Of a stretch of DNA of 64,000 nucleotides, positions 54,475 through 64,000 are shown piece by piece; the stretch's first letter is position 1; each line of letters opens with the position of its first letter. The translations under genes were made by a program, and so were the position numbers. Source of the stretch: Marchantia polymorpha subsp. ruderalis (taxonomy: Eukaryota > Streptophyta > Marchantiopsida > Marchantiales > Marchantiaceae); assembly GCA_037833965.1 (NCBI GenBank), contig AP031354.1:10828001-10892000 (forward strand), written 5' to 3'. A model generated the notes under the pieces. The model was not told where the DNA came from. It saw nothing but the letters and a program-made list of their open reading frames with translations, and did no database searches.

Positions 54475-55442
54475 TTCCAGGCGTTTTGCCTGGGGTTCTT
54501 TCCCATCAGAAGTGCAGATCAGGAACCCATTTCCTTTGCGTGTTTGTGTCCTTGAGTTCTGTCACCACGCACGAGGAGTTACAACTTAGCGTTCCGCATT
54601 TTGTAGCTGAAGGCCTTCGGCCGAATGTTCAGAGCTAGTACATTGGTTAGAGACTTGAGTAGTTCGGATCTGCACCTGCGGGTGACTGCCGATGCTCAGA
54701 GCCAGTGACTAGTTAGATACTTGAACAGTTTCGCCCCTACACCTTCGAGTGTTTCTTTCTGATTGTACTCCTTGGGATTTTTCCCCTGAATGCCAAAGTG
54801 AAGTTTTGCTACTTCGTGTAAGCCTTGGTTGTAAATTCAGGTTACGCTGCAGCAGGTGCCTTGAGGGTAAACCCTGTAGTATTTCTGGGAATGACAAGTG
54901 CCTGAGAATTCAAACTCTTCAATAGACTGTTGTTGTGTTACTGGAATGTTTCACAGTGAGTCCTTCAGTGCGGACCTGTGTTCTCTGCGCGTTTTGTGAG
55001 TTGAGAGTGTTGTTCACCGCGTAGGAGTGACTTCGATCCGAAGTAGGCAGTCCAAACCGGGTTTCCTACACTAGCAGCAAGCTAGTGGAAGTGTTGTAAA
55101 AGCCGGAGTTGGAAGTCACTGCCCCCAGCTTTGCCGAGTGTGCTCGTGAGAGACTTTCCCCCTGAAATCTTGAAGTAGAGGTCCTAACGGATCTCTGGGT
55201 TGTGTTTCTGTAGTTTCAGGTGTGTGTGTGTGTGTGTGTTACGCTGCACTGTGCGACCTCCGAGTGCGCTCCGAGTGGACACTTGCAGTATTTCTGGGAG
55301 TGACAGTTGCCTGAGAATTCAAACTCCTCAATAGTCTGTTAAAACGTGACACTTTGTACCCTGTGTGTTCCTCTGTCCCTGTGGGTTCGACCTTTCTACC
55401 ACTATATTGCAGTTTTAGCCTTTAGTGGGTTATTACACGTGG

Positions 55443-56741
55443 TAACTCCGGAGGCCCTTGGCCCGTAGGCGGCCTCTCTCCCGTCGAGGTTGCAGCGTGG
55501 CCCGTTGCTCCTGCGGTCGTCCGCGCTTCCTCATGCTTCTCTGGCGACGCACTCCCTTTCTCCGTCGCAATCGTCGCCGTGTCCGCACTGTCGGCTGGTA
55601 ACACCAGTCTGCGTGCCTTCTGCTTCGGCCGGCTGTATGACTCGTACAGCGGCCGCGGTCGAATGGGAGCAGAGGGTTCTTGATGCTGCTCCTCTTCGGA
55701 CTCTTCTCTCCATCGCCGCTTCCGCGGCACTCGTGCTGCAGGAGTGTTTCTCCCTTCGTCCCTCCGCCTTGATGGGGTAGAAGTCGGTGACTCCTCTGCA
55801 TCAGTGTCGACCTCATTCTCCCGCACATACTTCCCGGGATGGTCGACGGACAATGGCGGAAAATGCTCAAGCTCCGCCGCTGTCAAACAATTCCGCTGTC
55901 GATAAAAATTGATGAGGAAAGGAGAAAGATGGTTTAGAGTTCCCCCCTTCTCCTCAAAAGCGTGCTGTCGCATCACCCTGTGCAGGATGCTCGCCCAGTG
56001 AATTGGAGTTCCCTCGATGACGCACTCCACAAAAGAGACCTGCCACAATGTGATGTAGCAGGCGCGGTGTGGCTGCAGTAATTGCATCAGCGCCGCGGAC
56101 AAAGTCCGGCGAAATCGATCCTTGTAATCACGGGTCCTGTACCCATTCTTGGTAGACCTCCCGGTCTTGAACAGCTCCACAAATTGCGCCTCTTCCTGCT
56201 TGGTCACCTTGATGCTCTCACTGTCGAAAAGGAGATGCCCTGGCATGCCGGCACATCTTCCCAATGCCTGCGCCCAATCTTGGACTGTCCACCGATCAAC
56301 ATGCGGACGCAATCCGCGCGAGGGTGGTCCCTGTGGCTCTAGCCACTCGCGCACCATATTCGCACAGATGTAGTTCCATCCCCATAGCAAGAAATCGAGC
56401 TTTCTTGCTATTAAGCGCTCCTCGAAAGCGCGCAGCCCGTTCTGTGGTAGGCGAAGTGGCACCATCCGCAATCTGCCCGGTCTCGTCATTGCGTTCCTGG
56501 GGTTCGCTCGCCCGCTCATTCTACTTCCGCACCGCCCGAGCTCCTTTCTCTCTCGGCAAACTCTAATCGCCCTCAATTCCAAATCACGCGCATTCACTTC
56601 TCCCTCAATCAACAAGAAATCTCCTGTGCGGCGACGTCGAGAATGTTTAGCAGCCAGCAGATGGATGCGCGCAGCGCGCACAAGAGATTGGAATCGCGAA
56701 TTCAAGAATGGGACGTTCTCCGCCGCCCGGTCGAAGGTCAT
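55443..56741 (-). pseudogene. U3 ORF of L8, proximal part (interrupted by L9)
   Basis: This is the N-terminal conserved domain and the start of the Pro-rich region of the E3 3' LTR copy, from the usual MTFDRAAENVPFLNS start at 56741 to the L9 insertion site. Confidence 0.8.
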
Positions 56742-57967
56742 GGTCGGCTCTTGCTCGTGGAGAACGTCTCACTTGATGGCCGCGCCGGCTCTACGCTGGA
56801 ACGGTCTCCGCTCTCACGCGCGGCTTCACGCTCCGCCGTCGCCGATTAAACTCTCACGCTCGAATTGGCGGATTTGAACTCCGCGAGCGTATTACCCCGC
56901 GGACATGGGGGCGTAGCGCCGAAGGCGAGTTTTCCGCCTTGCGCGGTACACTTGTTCGTACCGCCCCTCGGCCAATCCCCCTCTGCCTTGACGCGTGTGT
57001 CCGCATGTCGGACAAAAGTTCAACTCCTGCCTGTGCGCAGGCAGACTCCTCGGCGGATTCTCCGCCGGCGCGGAACTTCATCCTCCTGTGCACAGGCGCT
57101 CGCCTGTGCACAGGCGAATTCCGTGCGCGTCGTCGCGCTGGCGCGGAAGGCGTTGACCGTGGTCAGCCGTCTCCGTCCAGTCTGTCCGTTTCTTGTCTCT
57201 TCGTCGGCGCTTCCGCCGCCGCAACTCCGTCCGTCCAAGAGCGCATCCACCCGTCCCGTCCGCATGGTCCGTACAGATTCGATTACTCTGGCGGCTCTTC
57301 CGCCGTACGCGGCGCTGCGCTGGCGCGGAAGGCGCCGTACACTTTCTACCTCACAAGGCGCATTTCTAGGGCCCAAGGCGGATTTTCCGCCGACGCCGAA
57401 GCGCCTGTGCGTAGGCGGACTTCGCGCCTCCCCAAACCCTACTTCGCCTGTGCACAGGCGAACGCCTTCGTCCGCGCCTAGGACAAAACTTGATTCCCCC
57501 TTCCGCGTAGGCGGAATTCCCGCCGGTGGCGAACTCCTTCCGCCGAAGGCGACCGTCTCCGTATCTTCCAATAGTGATAACTCCCTAAGTCCTCATCCGT
57601 TCCAAGCGTTCTTGGACTCGTTGGAATCAGTGCGTCGAGCTCTTTCCAACGAGACCCTAACTTGATCAAGGCGCCCGAGGGTTGACCTAATTATGGAGGA
57701 TTTCCCTACCGCCGCGGACGCAACCTCCGAAGGCGGGTTTTGCGCCTTGCGTCGTAGGGGTCCTAACTGCAGAGCTCGCAGGGAGGGTGGTGCCTGTCCT
57801 TACTGCTGCACCCCAAATCCTAGATTCTACAGGATCCCTCGAGAATCCCCTCGATCTTCCGGATTCACTCCGTTTTGATGTACCGAAGGCTGTTTACAAT
57901 GCTGCCAGGGTACAGTTTTCCAAAAATGTTTTAATTTCCTCAAAATTGCCAAAAGTGGGGTACCACA

Positions 57968-57981
57968 TGCTCCCCTCCTCA
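57968..57981 (-). other. Polypurine tract of E3
   Basis: On the minus strand TTGAGGAGGGGAGCA abuts the LTR start. It is equivalent to the E1 tract with one base different. Confidence 0.83.
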
Positions 57982-58004
57982 ATTGTGAGCGCCCACGCGA
58001 AAAC

Positions 58005-60836
58005 TCACATGTGGTATTTCTTCAACCGCCACCCGTTCACTCGGGTGCCTAACAAATCGCCGGCAAGGTCCGCAAGTTGGATGGATCCATTCGGGAAGAC
58101 TTCGACAACCCTGTAAGGTCCCATCCATCTTAGGTGCAGTTTGCCTGGGAATCTAGCATGCCTGCTGTCGTAGAGTAATGCCAAATCATCCGCCTGCAGG
58201 AGTACAGGTTTGATCTTTTTATCGTATCTCTCCTTTCGGCGGAGCTGGATTTTCCTGGTGCGATCTTCGGCGTCTCGTCTCCTCTCATCCAGCAGCGTGA
58301 CCTCCTGTAACCTGTAGAGCTGACTCTCCTCTGCGCCCATCCTCTGCAAATCCAACGTTCGTTGGGTGGGTACTTCAAATTCGATCGGGAGGATCGGGTG
58401 TTGCCCATACACCAGAAAGTATGGTGTCTGTTTGGTCGTGATCTTCTCAGCTGTCCGGTACGCCCATAGAGCGGCTGCTAGCTTCGTATCCCAGTCGTGA
58501 GCGTGATTCACCGTGACCTTGAGTAGTATTTTACACAGCAGACCATTGGACTTCTCCGTCAGTCCATTCGCCTTGGGATTGTATGGAGTAGTCTTCCGGT
58601 GCTTGATGTGGAAATACCGTGTCAGATCTTCGATGATCTGATTCAGAAAATGCGTGCCCCGGTCGCTGACTAGCTCTAAGGGACATCCGTAGCGTGTGAT
58701 AATCGACTCAAACAAGAAGGCTGCCACTGTGGCAGCATCATCCCTTGTGGTGGCCCTTGCCTCCACCATTTTGGTGGCGTAGTCCGTTGCTACCAGAATG
58801 TAGCGCCTTCGTGTGCTTCTAGTCACTGGTTGTATCGGCCCTACAAAGTCAATGCCCCACTTTTCGAAAGGTGCTAGAGGCATGATGGGAGTCAGGGGCC
58901 AGCGTGTTGTAGGCGTCGGTCTCCCCGTCCTCTGGCAACTGTCGCACTTGCGGATGTAATTGAGAACATCCTTAAACATGGTCGGCCACCAATACCCCGC
59001 ATTTAGAATCTTTGTGACCGTGTTCCTGGTGGCATAGTGTCCACCCGCCTCCTCTGTATGCATCGCACTCACTATTCTTGGTACCTCTGATTCCTCCAGG
59101 CATCTGCATAAGCGCTCATCTGCCATCTTCTTGAACAAAACCCCCTGCTGGAGTTGGTACGGGCCTGCCTTATGAATAAAGACAGTTCGCTGTTCCAAAT
59201 CCATGCCTACGGGACACTGGAGGGTTAGCAGATATCGATACAGGTCGGCATAGCGGGACTCATGCCCTGCAGACAACTGAAATAACTCTTCATCTGGAAA
59301 GTCGTCCACCAATTCCTCCTCTGTCGGCTGGGTCCATAATCGGGACAAGTAATCCGCATTTTCGTGGTGCACTCCTTTCCTGGTCTGGACTGTGTAGGTG
59401 AACTCTTGTAGTAACAACACCCACCTGGCGATCCGACCGGATAGGTCGGCTTTCTTGACTAGGTGTTGCAATGCGTAGTGGTCCACATGGAACACAAACT
59501 CGTAGCAGATTAGGTAGTGACGGAACTTTTTACAGGAGTACACCATCCCCAACGCTTCTCTCTCCGTCGTGGTGTACTTCCGCTCCGCTAGAGACAGCTG
59601 TCGGCTCGCGAAGTAGATCGGGTAGTCCTTTTTGTTGTCATCCTTTTGACTCAGTACTACACCGATGGCGAATGCAGATGTGTCAACGTAAACATGGAAT
59701 GGTCGATTCCAGTCTGGACTCCTTAGCACGGGAGCAGTCGTGAGTTTCGCTTTAAGAGCCTCAAATGCTGCCTGCTGGTTCGCACCCCACGCATAAGGCT
59801 CGTCCTTCTTCAACAACTTGGTCAGGTCCGCCGCCAGTATTGCATACAGGTGTATGAATCTTCGGTAGTAGCCCACATGACCCAGGAATGCTCGCAGCTC
59901 TCTTAGATTCGTGGGTGGCTCAAGCTCGAGTATAACCTTGACCTTCTCGATGTCCACCGCAATGCCGTCTGCCGAGACCCGATGACCCAGCAAGATCCCA
60001 CTAGTCATAAAGAAAAAGCACTTCTCGGGATGCAGTGATAAACTGCTCTCTCTACATTTATCGAAGGTCTGCTTCAAGTGACTTAGGTGTTCAGACCGCT
60101 TCCCAAAGACACAGAAGTCATCTATGAATATTTCCAGGAACTTCCTCAGTTGTTCCTGGAAGATATTGGTCATCATCCGTTGAAAGGTGGCAGGCGCGTT
60201 GCACAGACCGAAGGGCATCTTGTGGTATGCGTAAGTTCCCCAGTCGGTTGTGAACGTAGTTTTATCCTTGTCCTGTTCCCGGATAGACACCTGATTGTAA
60301 CCTGAGAACCCGTCCAGGAAGCTATAGCATTCATGTCCTGCGACATGGTCTAGAATGGCATCCGTGAATGGCAACGGGTGATGATCCTTGCGTGTTGCTG
60401 CATTCAACTTCCGGAAATCCTGACACACTCGTATCTTACCCGTCAACTTCTTGGGTACGATAACAATCGGCGACACCCACTCACTGCTGAGCACTGGGTA
60501 AATAATTCCAGCACTCAAGTACTTATCTATCTCCTCCTTAACTAGCAAGGAGTATTTTGGGTTGAGGCGATACTGGCGCTGTCGTATGGGTACTGAGTCG
60601 TCCAGTAAATCGATACGGTGTTCCCCATACCGTGCAGGTATCCCCTTCATGTCTTCGATCTTCCAGGCGAAGACGTCGACATAATGGCTAAGGAATGCTT
60701 GTACTTTCCTTAGCTCGTCTCCCCTCACTGTGCTTGATACCTTCAAGCACTTGTCGGGACTGAGTTGTACTTCGTGACAGTCACTAGGGTCGACAATGCC
60801 CTCGGTGTGACTCGTCTCACTCCTTCCCAGTCCCAC
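58005..60836 (-). CDS. pol: Pol polyprotein of E3, looks whole
   Basis: This is the same length (943 codons) and organisation as E1 pol, with RT (FIDD), RNase H (YVDTS) and integrase (HHCC; GIDFVGP, VSDRGTHF, NGLTEKSNG). Differences from E1 are few and scattered. It lies in frame with gag across the UAG-CAAUUA boundary at 60840-60848. Confidence 0.9.
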   Translation of the reverse strand: MGLGRSETSHTEGIVDPSDCHEVQLSPDKCLKVSSTVRGDELRKVQAFLSHYVDVFAWKIEDMKGIPARYGEHRIDLLDDSVPIRQRQYRLNPKYSLLVKEEIDKYLSAGIIYPVLSSEWVSPIVIVPKKLTGKIRVCQDFRKLNAATRKDHHPLPFTDAILDHVAGHECYSFLDGFSGYNQVSIREQDKDKTTFTTDWGTYAYHKMPFGLCNAPATFQRMMTNIFQEQLRKFLEIFIDDFCVFGKRSEHLSHLKQTFDKCRESSLSLHPEKCFFFMTSGILLGHRVSADGIAVDIEKVKVILELEPPTNLRELRAFLGHVGYYRRFIHLYAILAADLTKLLKKDEPYAWGANQQAAFEALKAKLTTAPVLRSPDWNRPFHVYVDTSAFAIGVVLSQKDDNKKDYPIYFASRQLSLAERKYTTTEREALGMVYSCKKFRHYLICYEFVFHVDHYALQHLVKKADLSGRIARWVLLLQEFTYTVQTRKGVHHENADYLSRLWTQPTEEELVDDFPDEELFQLSAGHESRYADLYRYLLTLQCPVGMDLEQRTVFIHKAGPYQLQQGVLFKKMADERLCRCLEESEVPRIVSAMHTEEAGGHYATRNTVTKILNAGYWWPTMFKDVLNYIRKCDSCQRTGRPTPTTRWPLTPIMPLAPFEKWGIDFVGPIQPVTRSTRRRYILVATDYATKMVEARATTRDDAATVAAFLFESIITRYGCPLELVSDRGTHFLNQIIEDLTRYFHIKHRKTTPYNPKANGLTEKSNGLLCKILLKVTVNHAHDWDTKLAAALWAYRTAEKITTKQTPYFLVYGQHPILPIEFEVPTQRTLDLQRMGAEESQLYRLQEVTLLDERRRDAEDRTRKIQLRRKERYDKKIKPVLLQADDLALLYDSRHARFPGKLHLRWMGPYRVVEVFPNGSIQLADLAGDLLGTRVNGWRLKKYHM

Positions 60837-60845
60837 CGTTAATTG

Positions 60846-63659
60846 CTATTCGTCTTCCGGCTGAATAGCTTCCGGCTCTTCTTCTTCTCCCACCGAACAG
60901 CAGGCAACGAATCCCACGAAATAATCGGATTCGGTACCACTGGAATCCGATCGCGCGGTCGACTCACTGTCCCCGCCCGATGTGTAACCTGCACTTGTCG
61001 ATGGGGTCTCTCCTTCGTGTCTGACCCTATTCCAGGGCACCGTAATGGTCTTGGTCGGTTCCGAAGGATGGGGAAACTTAAGGCGATGCCTTCGCCAATC
61101 ACATCTGACTTGTGCGCCATATAGCCATGGTCGCCCGAGCAGAACGTCATAGCCCTGCTTCATCATCGGTTGAAGGATGATATACGTCAACCGAAAGTCC
61201 GCACCACCGATGATTGTTTTGACATTGCGCAGCATACCTGCAGGCATTCTCCGCGTCTGATCCGCTAATCTCAACACACGCTTCGAGGGTTCGTATTGAC
61301 TGAACCCCAAGGCTCTCGCGGTATCCTCCGTCATTATGTTGACTCCTGATCCAGAGTCGATTGGTACCCTGCGTACACAACACCCTGCTATTTCCACATC
61401 GATCTCTGGTGGCCCTTGGTCTTCGCTCTCCACTTGATATACTTCAGAGGATGTGGATGCGCGCGGCTTCCGCGGACGCCGTAGCGAAAGCATCAACATT
61501 CTCCGATACGTATTATTGTCCTCCAGGAGCTGCTTGAACGTGATGTTCACTTTCCGACTCCCGAGATCTTCGACCAAGTCATAGTGGGCGCGTTGGGTCG
61601 CCGGGGTCGGCGGCGACGCTCTGCGAGGTTCCACGGTGGCTGCCAACTTCGCCCCAAGGAGGGATGGCAAGTCTGGCCGCTGTGGGTCCTTTTGAGTGCG
61701 GATCGCTTCCTTCAACAGGTTGGTTACCTCGTTGCGGATATCCGGAGCATAGTCCCGTTTCAGCAAGCGTACTGGCTCATCCTCGACTGCTGTCTGGGGG
61801 CGCACTGCTGGTGCCTCTCGCGTAACCGAAGACTTCCGTGCAGGTCGCAAGTCGGACTTGCTGGATGTCTTCTCCTTCCCCTTTCCCGTCCGGTCGTCGG
61901 TTCTCCGTTCGTGCTTGCGAGTGTCACGCTCTTGCTCCTTCGATTTCTTGGAACTACGAGTTTCGACCCGTGCGCACATAACCTCTTCCGCCGGCCATTC
62001 TTCGTCTTCGTCATCCCCGTCTGAACCTACTTCGACCTGGTTAACTTGGACGTCCTCCTTGGCAGGAGGGTTCACAAATCGTACCGCTGGCCGAGGGACT
62101 GGTGGCTGATCACACTCTGGCGCAGTATGCCCGGTCTTCTTGCAATTACTACATGTCGGAACATAATCGTTTCGCCTTTTTGGATGGGGACACTGCGGTG
62201 AGAAGTGTCCAACTTCCCCGCAGTTATAACAAGCTCGCGGTGGAGGTGGGTCAAACGTCCCTAGAGGTGCTCTCCGCCTCACGGGTACTGTAGTGGCCCG
62301 ATCCACCGGATGATATCGTGGGACTTGCATTGCTGAAACTGCAGTAGGGGTGGGAACCGACTGGACGGCGTAGGCTGTCTCTTCGCTAGCCTCTCCATCG
62401 TACGGTTGTGCCCACTCTACTGCGTTGACTGGATATGACGGACGGGTGGTAAGGCACTCGGTGTTTGCATGTCCCACCGCCCCGCACGTAGTACACCATA
62501 AGTTCGCTCGCACCCTCCCGGGTGATTTTCGGCGATCATGCCCGCCTACCACTTGAACCTTGAGATCGGCGAAGTCCTTCACAAGGGTCTCCATCTTCGA
62601 GGCTATGTCTCCCGGCGCTCTGTCCGTAGTCACTCGTCGGGTGCCCTTCTTCTTCGCTGCCCCATGCTTCTTCCTCTTCTTCTCCTCCTCCGACGATGAG
62701 GTTTCCTCTTCTTCGGATGAGGAACGGTTCTCGTCCGAAGACGATTCCTCCGATGACGGAGTTGTACCTCTACGTCGTCTTCGCCCTCCCTTTGGTTTTC
62801 GCTCCTTTGACTCCCGTCTCTCTCTCCCTCTTCGGTTGAGAGTGGAAGTTTCGAAGGCTTCTGCCGATGCAATCACATCCTCAATAGTGTCGCACTTGCT
62901 GCGTCGGCAAAAAGTCTCCATCTCCCAAGTTAAACCGGTCACGTACCAATCCACAGCTTGTTGTACCGAGAAAGGGGACCCTGGTCCTGTTTTCGGTATT
63001 CTGTCAAGGAGGTCCAGGAATCTCTCAGTGTAGTCACGCAGACTCTCCTTCTTCTCTCGCTGCAAATTACGTAACTTTGTCAATACCCGACTGTCGTAGC
63101 CGAGCTCACGGAAGCGGCGAAGGAACTTCTCCTTCAGCTGGGCCCATGTTGTCAACCCAGTCGGATCGATGCTCTCGTGATTGTACCAACTCCTCGCTTT
63201 CTTCCGCAGAAGGCTTGGAAAGATCCTTAGTCGGTCGTCGTCTGCGATCTCGCGATTGGCAATAGACACCGATTCGAACAACTTGATGTATGAATCTGCA
63301 TCGTCGTCATCCCCACTCCCTTTATACTTTGGGTAGGAATGTTTAGGAATCGGCTGAGGTAGCCGCACATTGGCTTGTCCGTCCGCCATCGGTGTGTCTG
63401 TCGATGGTTCTTGGGCGGTCGTTTCTAAATCACGAGGCGGGTCCGTGCAAGGAATATCTAGTAGAACTGTAAGCACCAAGTTTGGTTCCGAGTCGCCGGG
63501 GGTAGGTTCCCCAAGGATGTCGGCCGAACTAGGCTTAGGTACTCTTTTTGGTGTTTTCTTGTTTTGACGCCGTGTCTCTTCCACGGCCTTCTCTTAATCT
63601 CGTCGGAACCTGCGGACAGCTCTAGCACTTAGGTTGCTCCCGCTAGCTCCAGTCGACAT
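60846..63659 (-). pseudogene. gag: Gag-protease of E3, about one break
   Basis: It is homologous throughout to E1 gag: Gag domain, Ser/Glu-rich tract, three CCHC knuckles (CTTCGAVGHANTEC, CYNCGEVGHFSPQC, CSNCKKTGHTAPEC) and a DSGSGVN protease. It looks almost whole, with about one break. Confidence 0.85.
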
Positions 63660-63705
63660 TCACCGAGCATGGCTGCTCGTAAAAACCCCGGTGTTGACGC
63701 AACTG

Positions 63706-63723
63706 TCCCCGGCAGCGGCGCCA
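63706..63723 (-). other. Primer-binding site of E3
   Basis: This is the same tRNA-Asp-like 18-mer as in E1, conserved between the two elements. Confidence 0.83.
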
Positions 63724-63737
63724 AAAAGAAGTTGTCG

Positions 63738-64000
63738 AGGAACACACAGGGTACAAAGTGTCACGTTTAACAGACTATTGATGAGTTTGAATTCTCAGGC
63801 GACTGTCACTCCCAGAAATACTGCAAGTGTCCACTCGGAGCGCACTCGGAGGTCGCACAGTGCAGCGTAACACACACACACACACACACCTGAAACTACA
63901 GAAATACAACCCAGAGATCCGTTAGGACCTCAACTTCAAGATTTCAGGGGGAAAGTCTCTCGCGAGCACACTCAGCGAAGCTGCGGGCAGTGACTTCCAA
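63738..64000 (-). mobile_element. L10: start of E3 5' LTR (U5 part)
   Basis: This U5 sequence shares with L8 diagnostic variants not seen in E1 LTRs and runs off the window. Over about 260 bp I see about one substitution relative to L8, so E3 is also young, though the sample is short. Confidence 0.8.

Larger units (their letters stand above)
50062..55437 (+). mobile_element. L9: solo family B LTR (5,376 bp) inside L8
   Basis: This is a complete LTR from TGTGGTACCCC to GGGTTATTACA with CGTGG duplications on both sides and no internal region. It is therefore a solo LTR left by LTR-LTR recombination. It is in opposite orientation to its host LTR, so its arms can pair with the flanking L8 parts. 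It carries an open U3 ORF and TATA box (54465-54474). Confidence 0.93.
47227..57967 (-). mobile_element. L8: 3' LTR of E3, split by L9
   Basis: Its two parts, 57967-55443 and 50061-47227, flank L9; without L9 the LTR is about 5.36 kb. The TATA box is at 48201-48192 and the outer terminus at 47227. The U3 ORF occupies 56741-55443 and 50061-48238 on either side of L9; apart from that insertion I see no obvious break. Confidence 0.9.
47227..64000 (-). mobile_element. E3: family B Ty3/gypsy element, runs off window
   Basis: This minus-strand element has 3' LTR L8 (57967-47227, with solo LTR L9 inserted), PPT, pol, gag and PBS, and the start of the 5' LTR (L10) at the window edge. GAGAC at 47222-47226 is the expected target duplication; its partner is outside. 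L8 and L10 share diagnostic variants absent from the E1 LTRs (such as CACGTTTAACAG and GAAATACAACC), confirming that they belong together. Gag has about one break and pol looks whole. It is a separate insertion from E1. Confidence 0.88.

Overview
The window looks like a repeat-dense stretch of a land-plant nuclear genome. It holds plant-type Ty3/gypsy and Ty1/copia LTR retrotransposons nested inside one another, primer sites resembling plant tRNA-Asp, and no recognisable host gene, rRNA, tRNA or CRISPR array. The GC-rich gypsy family has the FGLCNAPATFQ reverse-transcriptase signature of non-chromovirus (Tat/Athila-like or early-land-plant) lineages and lacks a chromodomain. A bryophyte such as a liverwort is plausible, but this is a weak inference.

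Most of the window is one family, called family B here. Its LTR is about 5.39 kb (TGTGGTACCCC...GGGTTATTACA). It contains a ~1.2 kb leader full of short palindromes, an ORF of about 1,040 codons in the sense direction (the 'U3 ORF'), then a TATA box, a hairpin and a ~0.95 kb R-U5. Internally the order is tRNA-Asp-like PBS, gag with three zinc knuckles and a protease, a UAG in a read-through-like context, pol (RT-RNaseH-integrase), and a polypurine tract.

Layout from left to right. (1) 1-5353: plus-strand LTR copy L1, cut by the window start. (2) 5354-5494: sliver of a decayed copia pol. (3) 5495-27032: minus-strand family B element E1, with near-identical outer LTRs L2 and L4, flanking GAAGC duplications, and a 4,963-bp internal tandem duplication that adds partial LTR L3. 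(4) 27033 to about 28183: rest of the copia RT/RNase H. (5) 28190-28967: solo LTR of another gypsy family, G3. (6) 28968-29948: unassigned AT-rich DNA. (7) 29949-41544: minus-strand AT-rich gypsy element G3, broken, with partial family B LTR L5 (30017-34688) lodged in its 3' LTR. (8) 41545-42357: unassigned. (9) From 42358: a four-level nest of family B on itself. Diverged plus LTR L6 is interrupted by plus LTR L7, which is interrupted by minus element E3 (47227 to beyond the window). The 3' LTR of E3 (L8) carries plus solo LTR L9 (50062-55437) with CGTGG duplications.

The main points of interest are the long ORF inside the LTR, in the place where MMTV keeps sag and lentiviruses keep nef, and the 12-16 bp palindromes scattered through the same LTR. 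The palindrome core sequence differs between subfamilies while palindromic symmetry is mostly kept.
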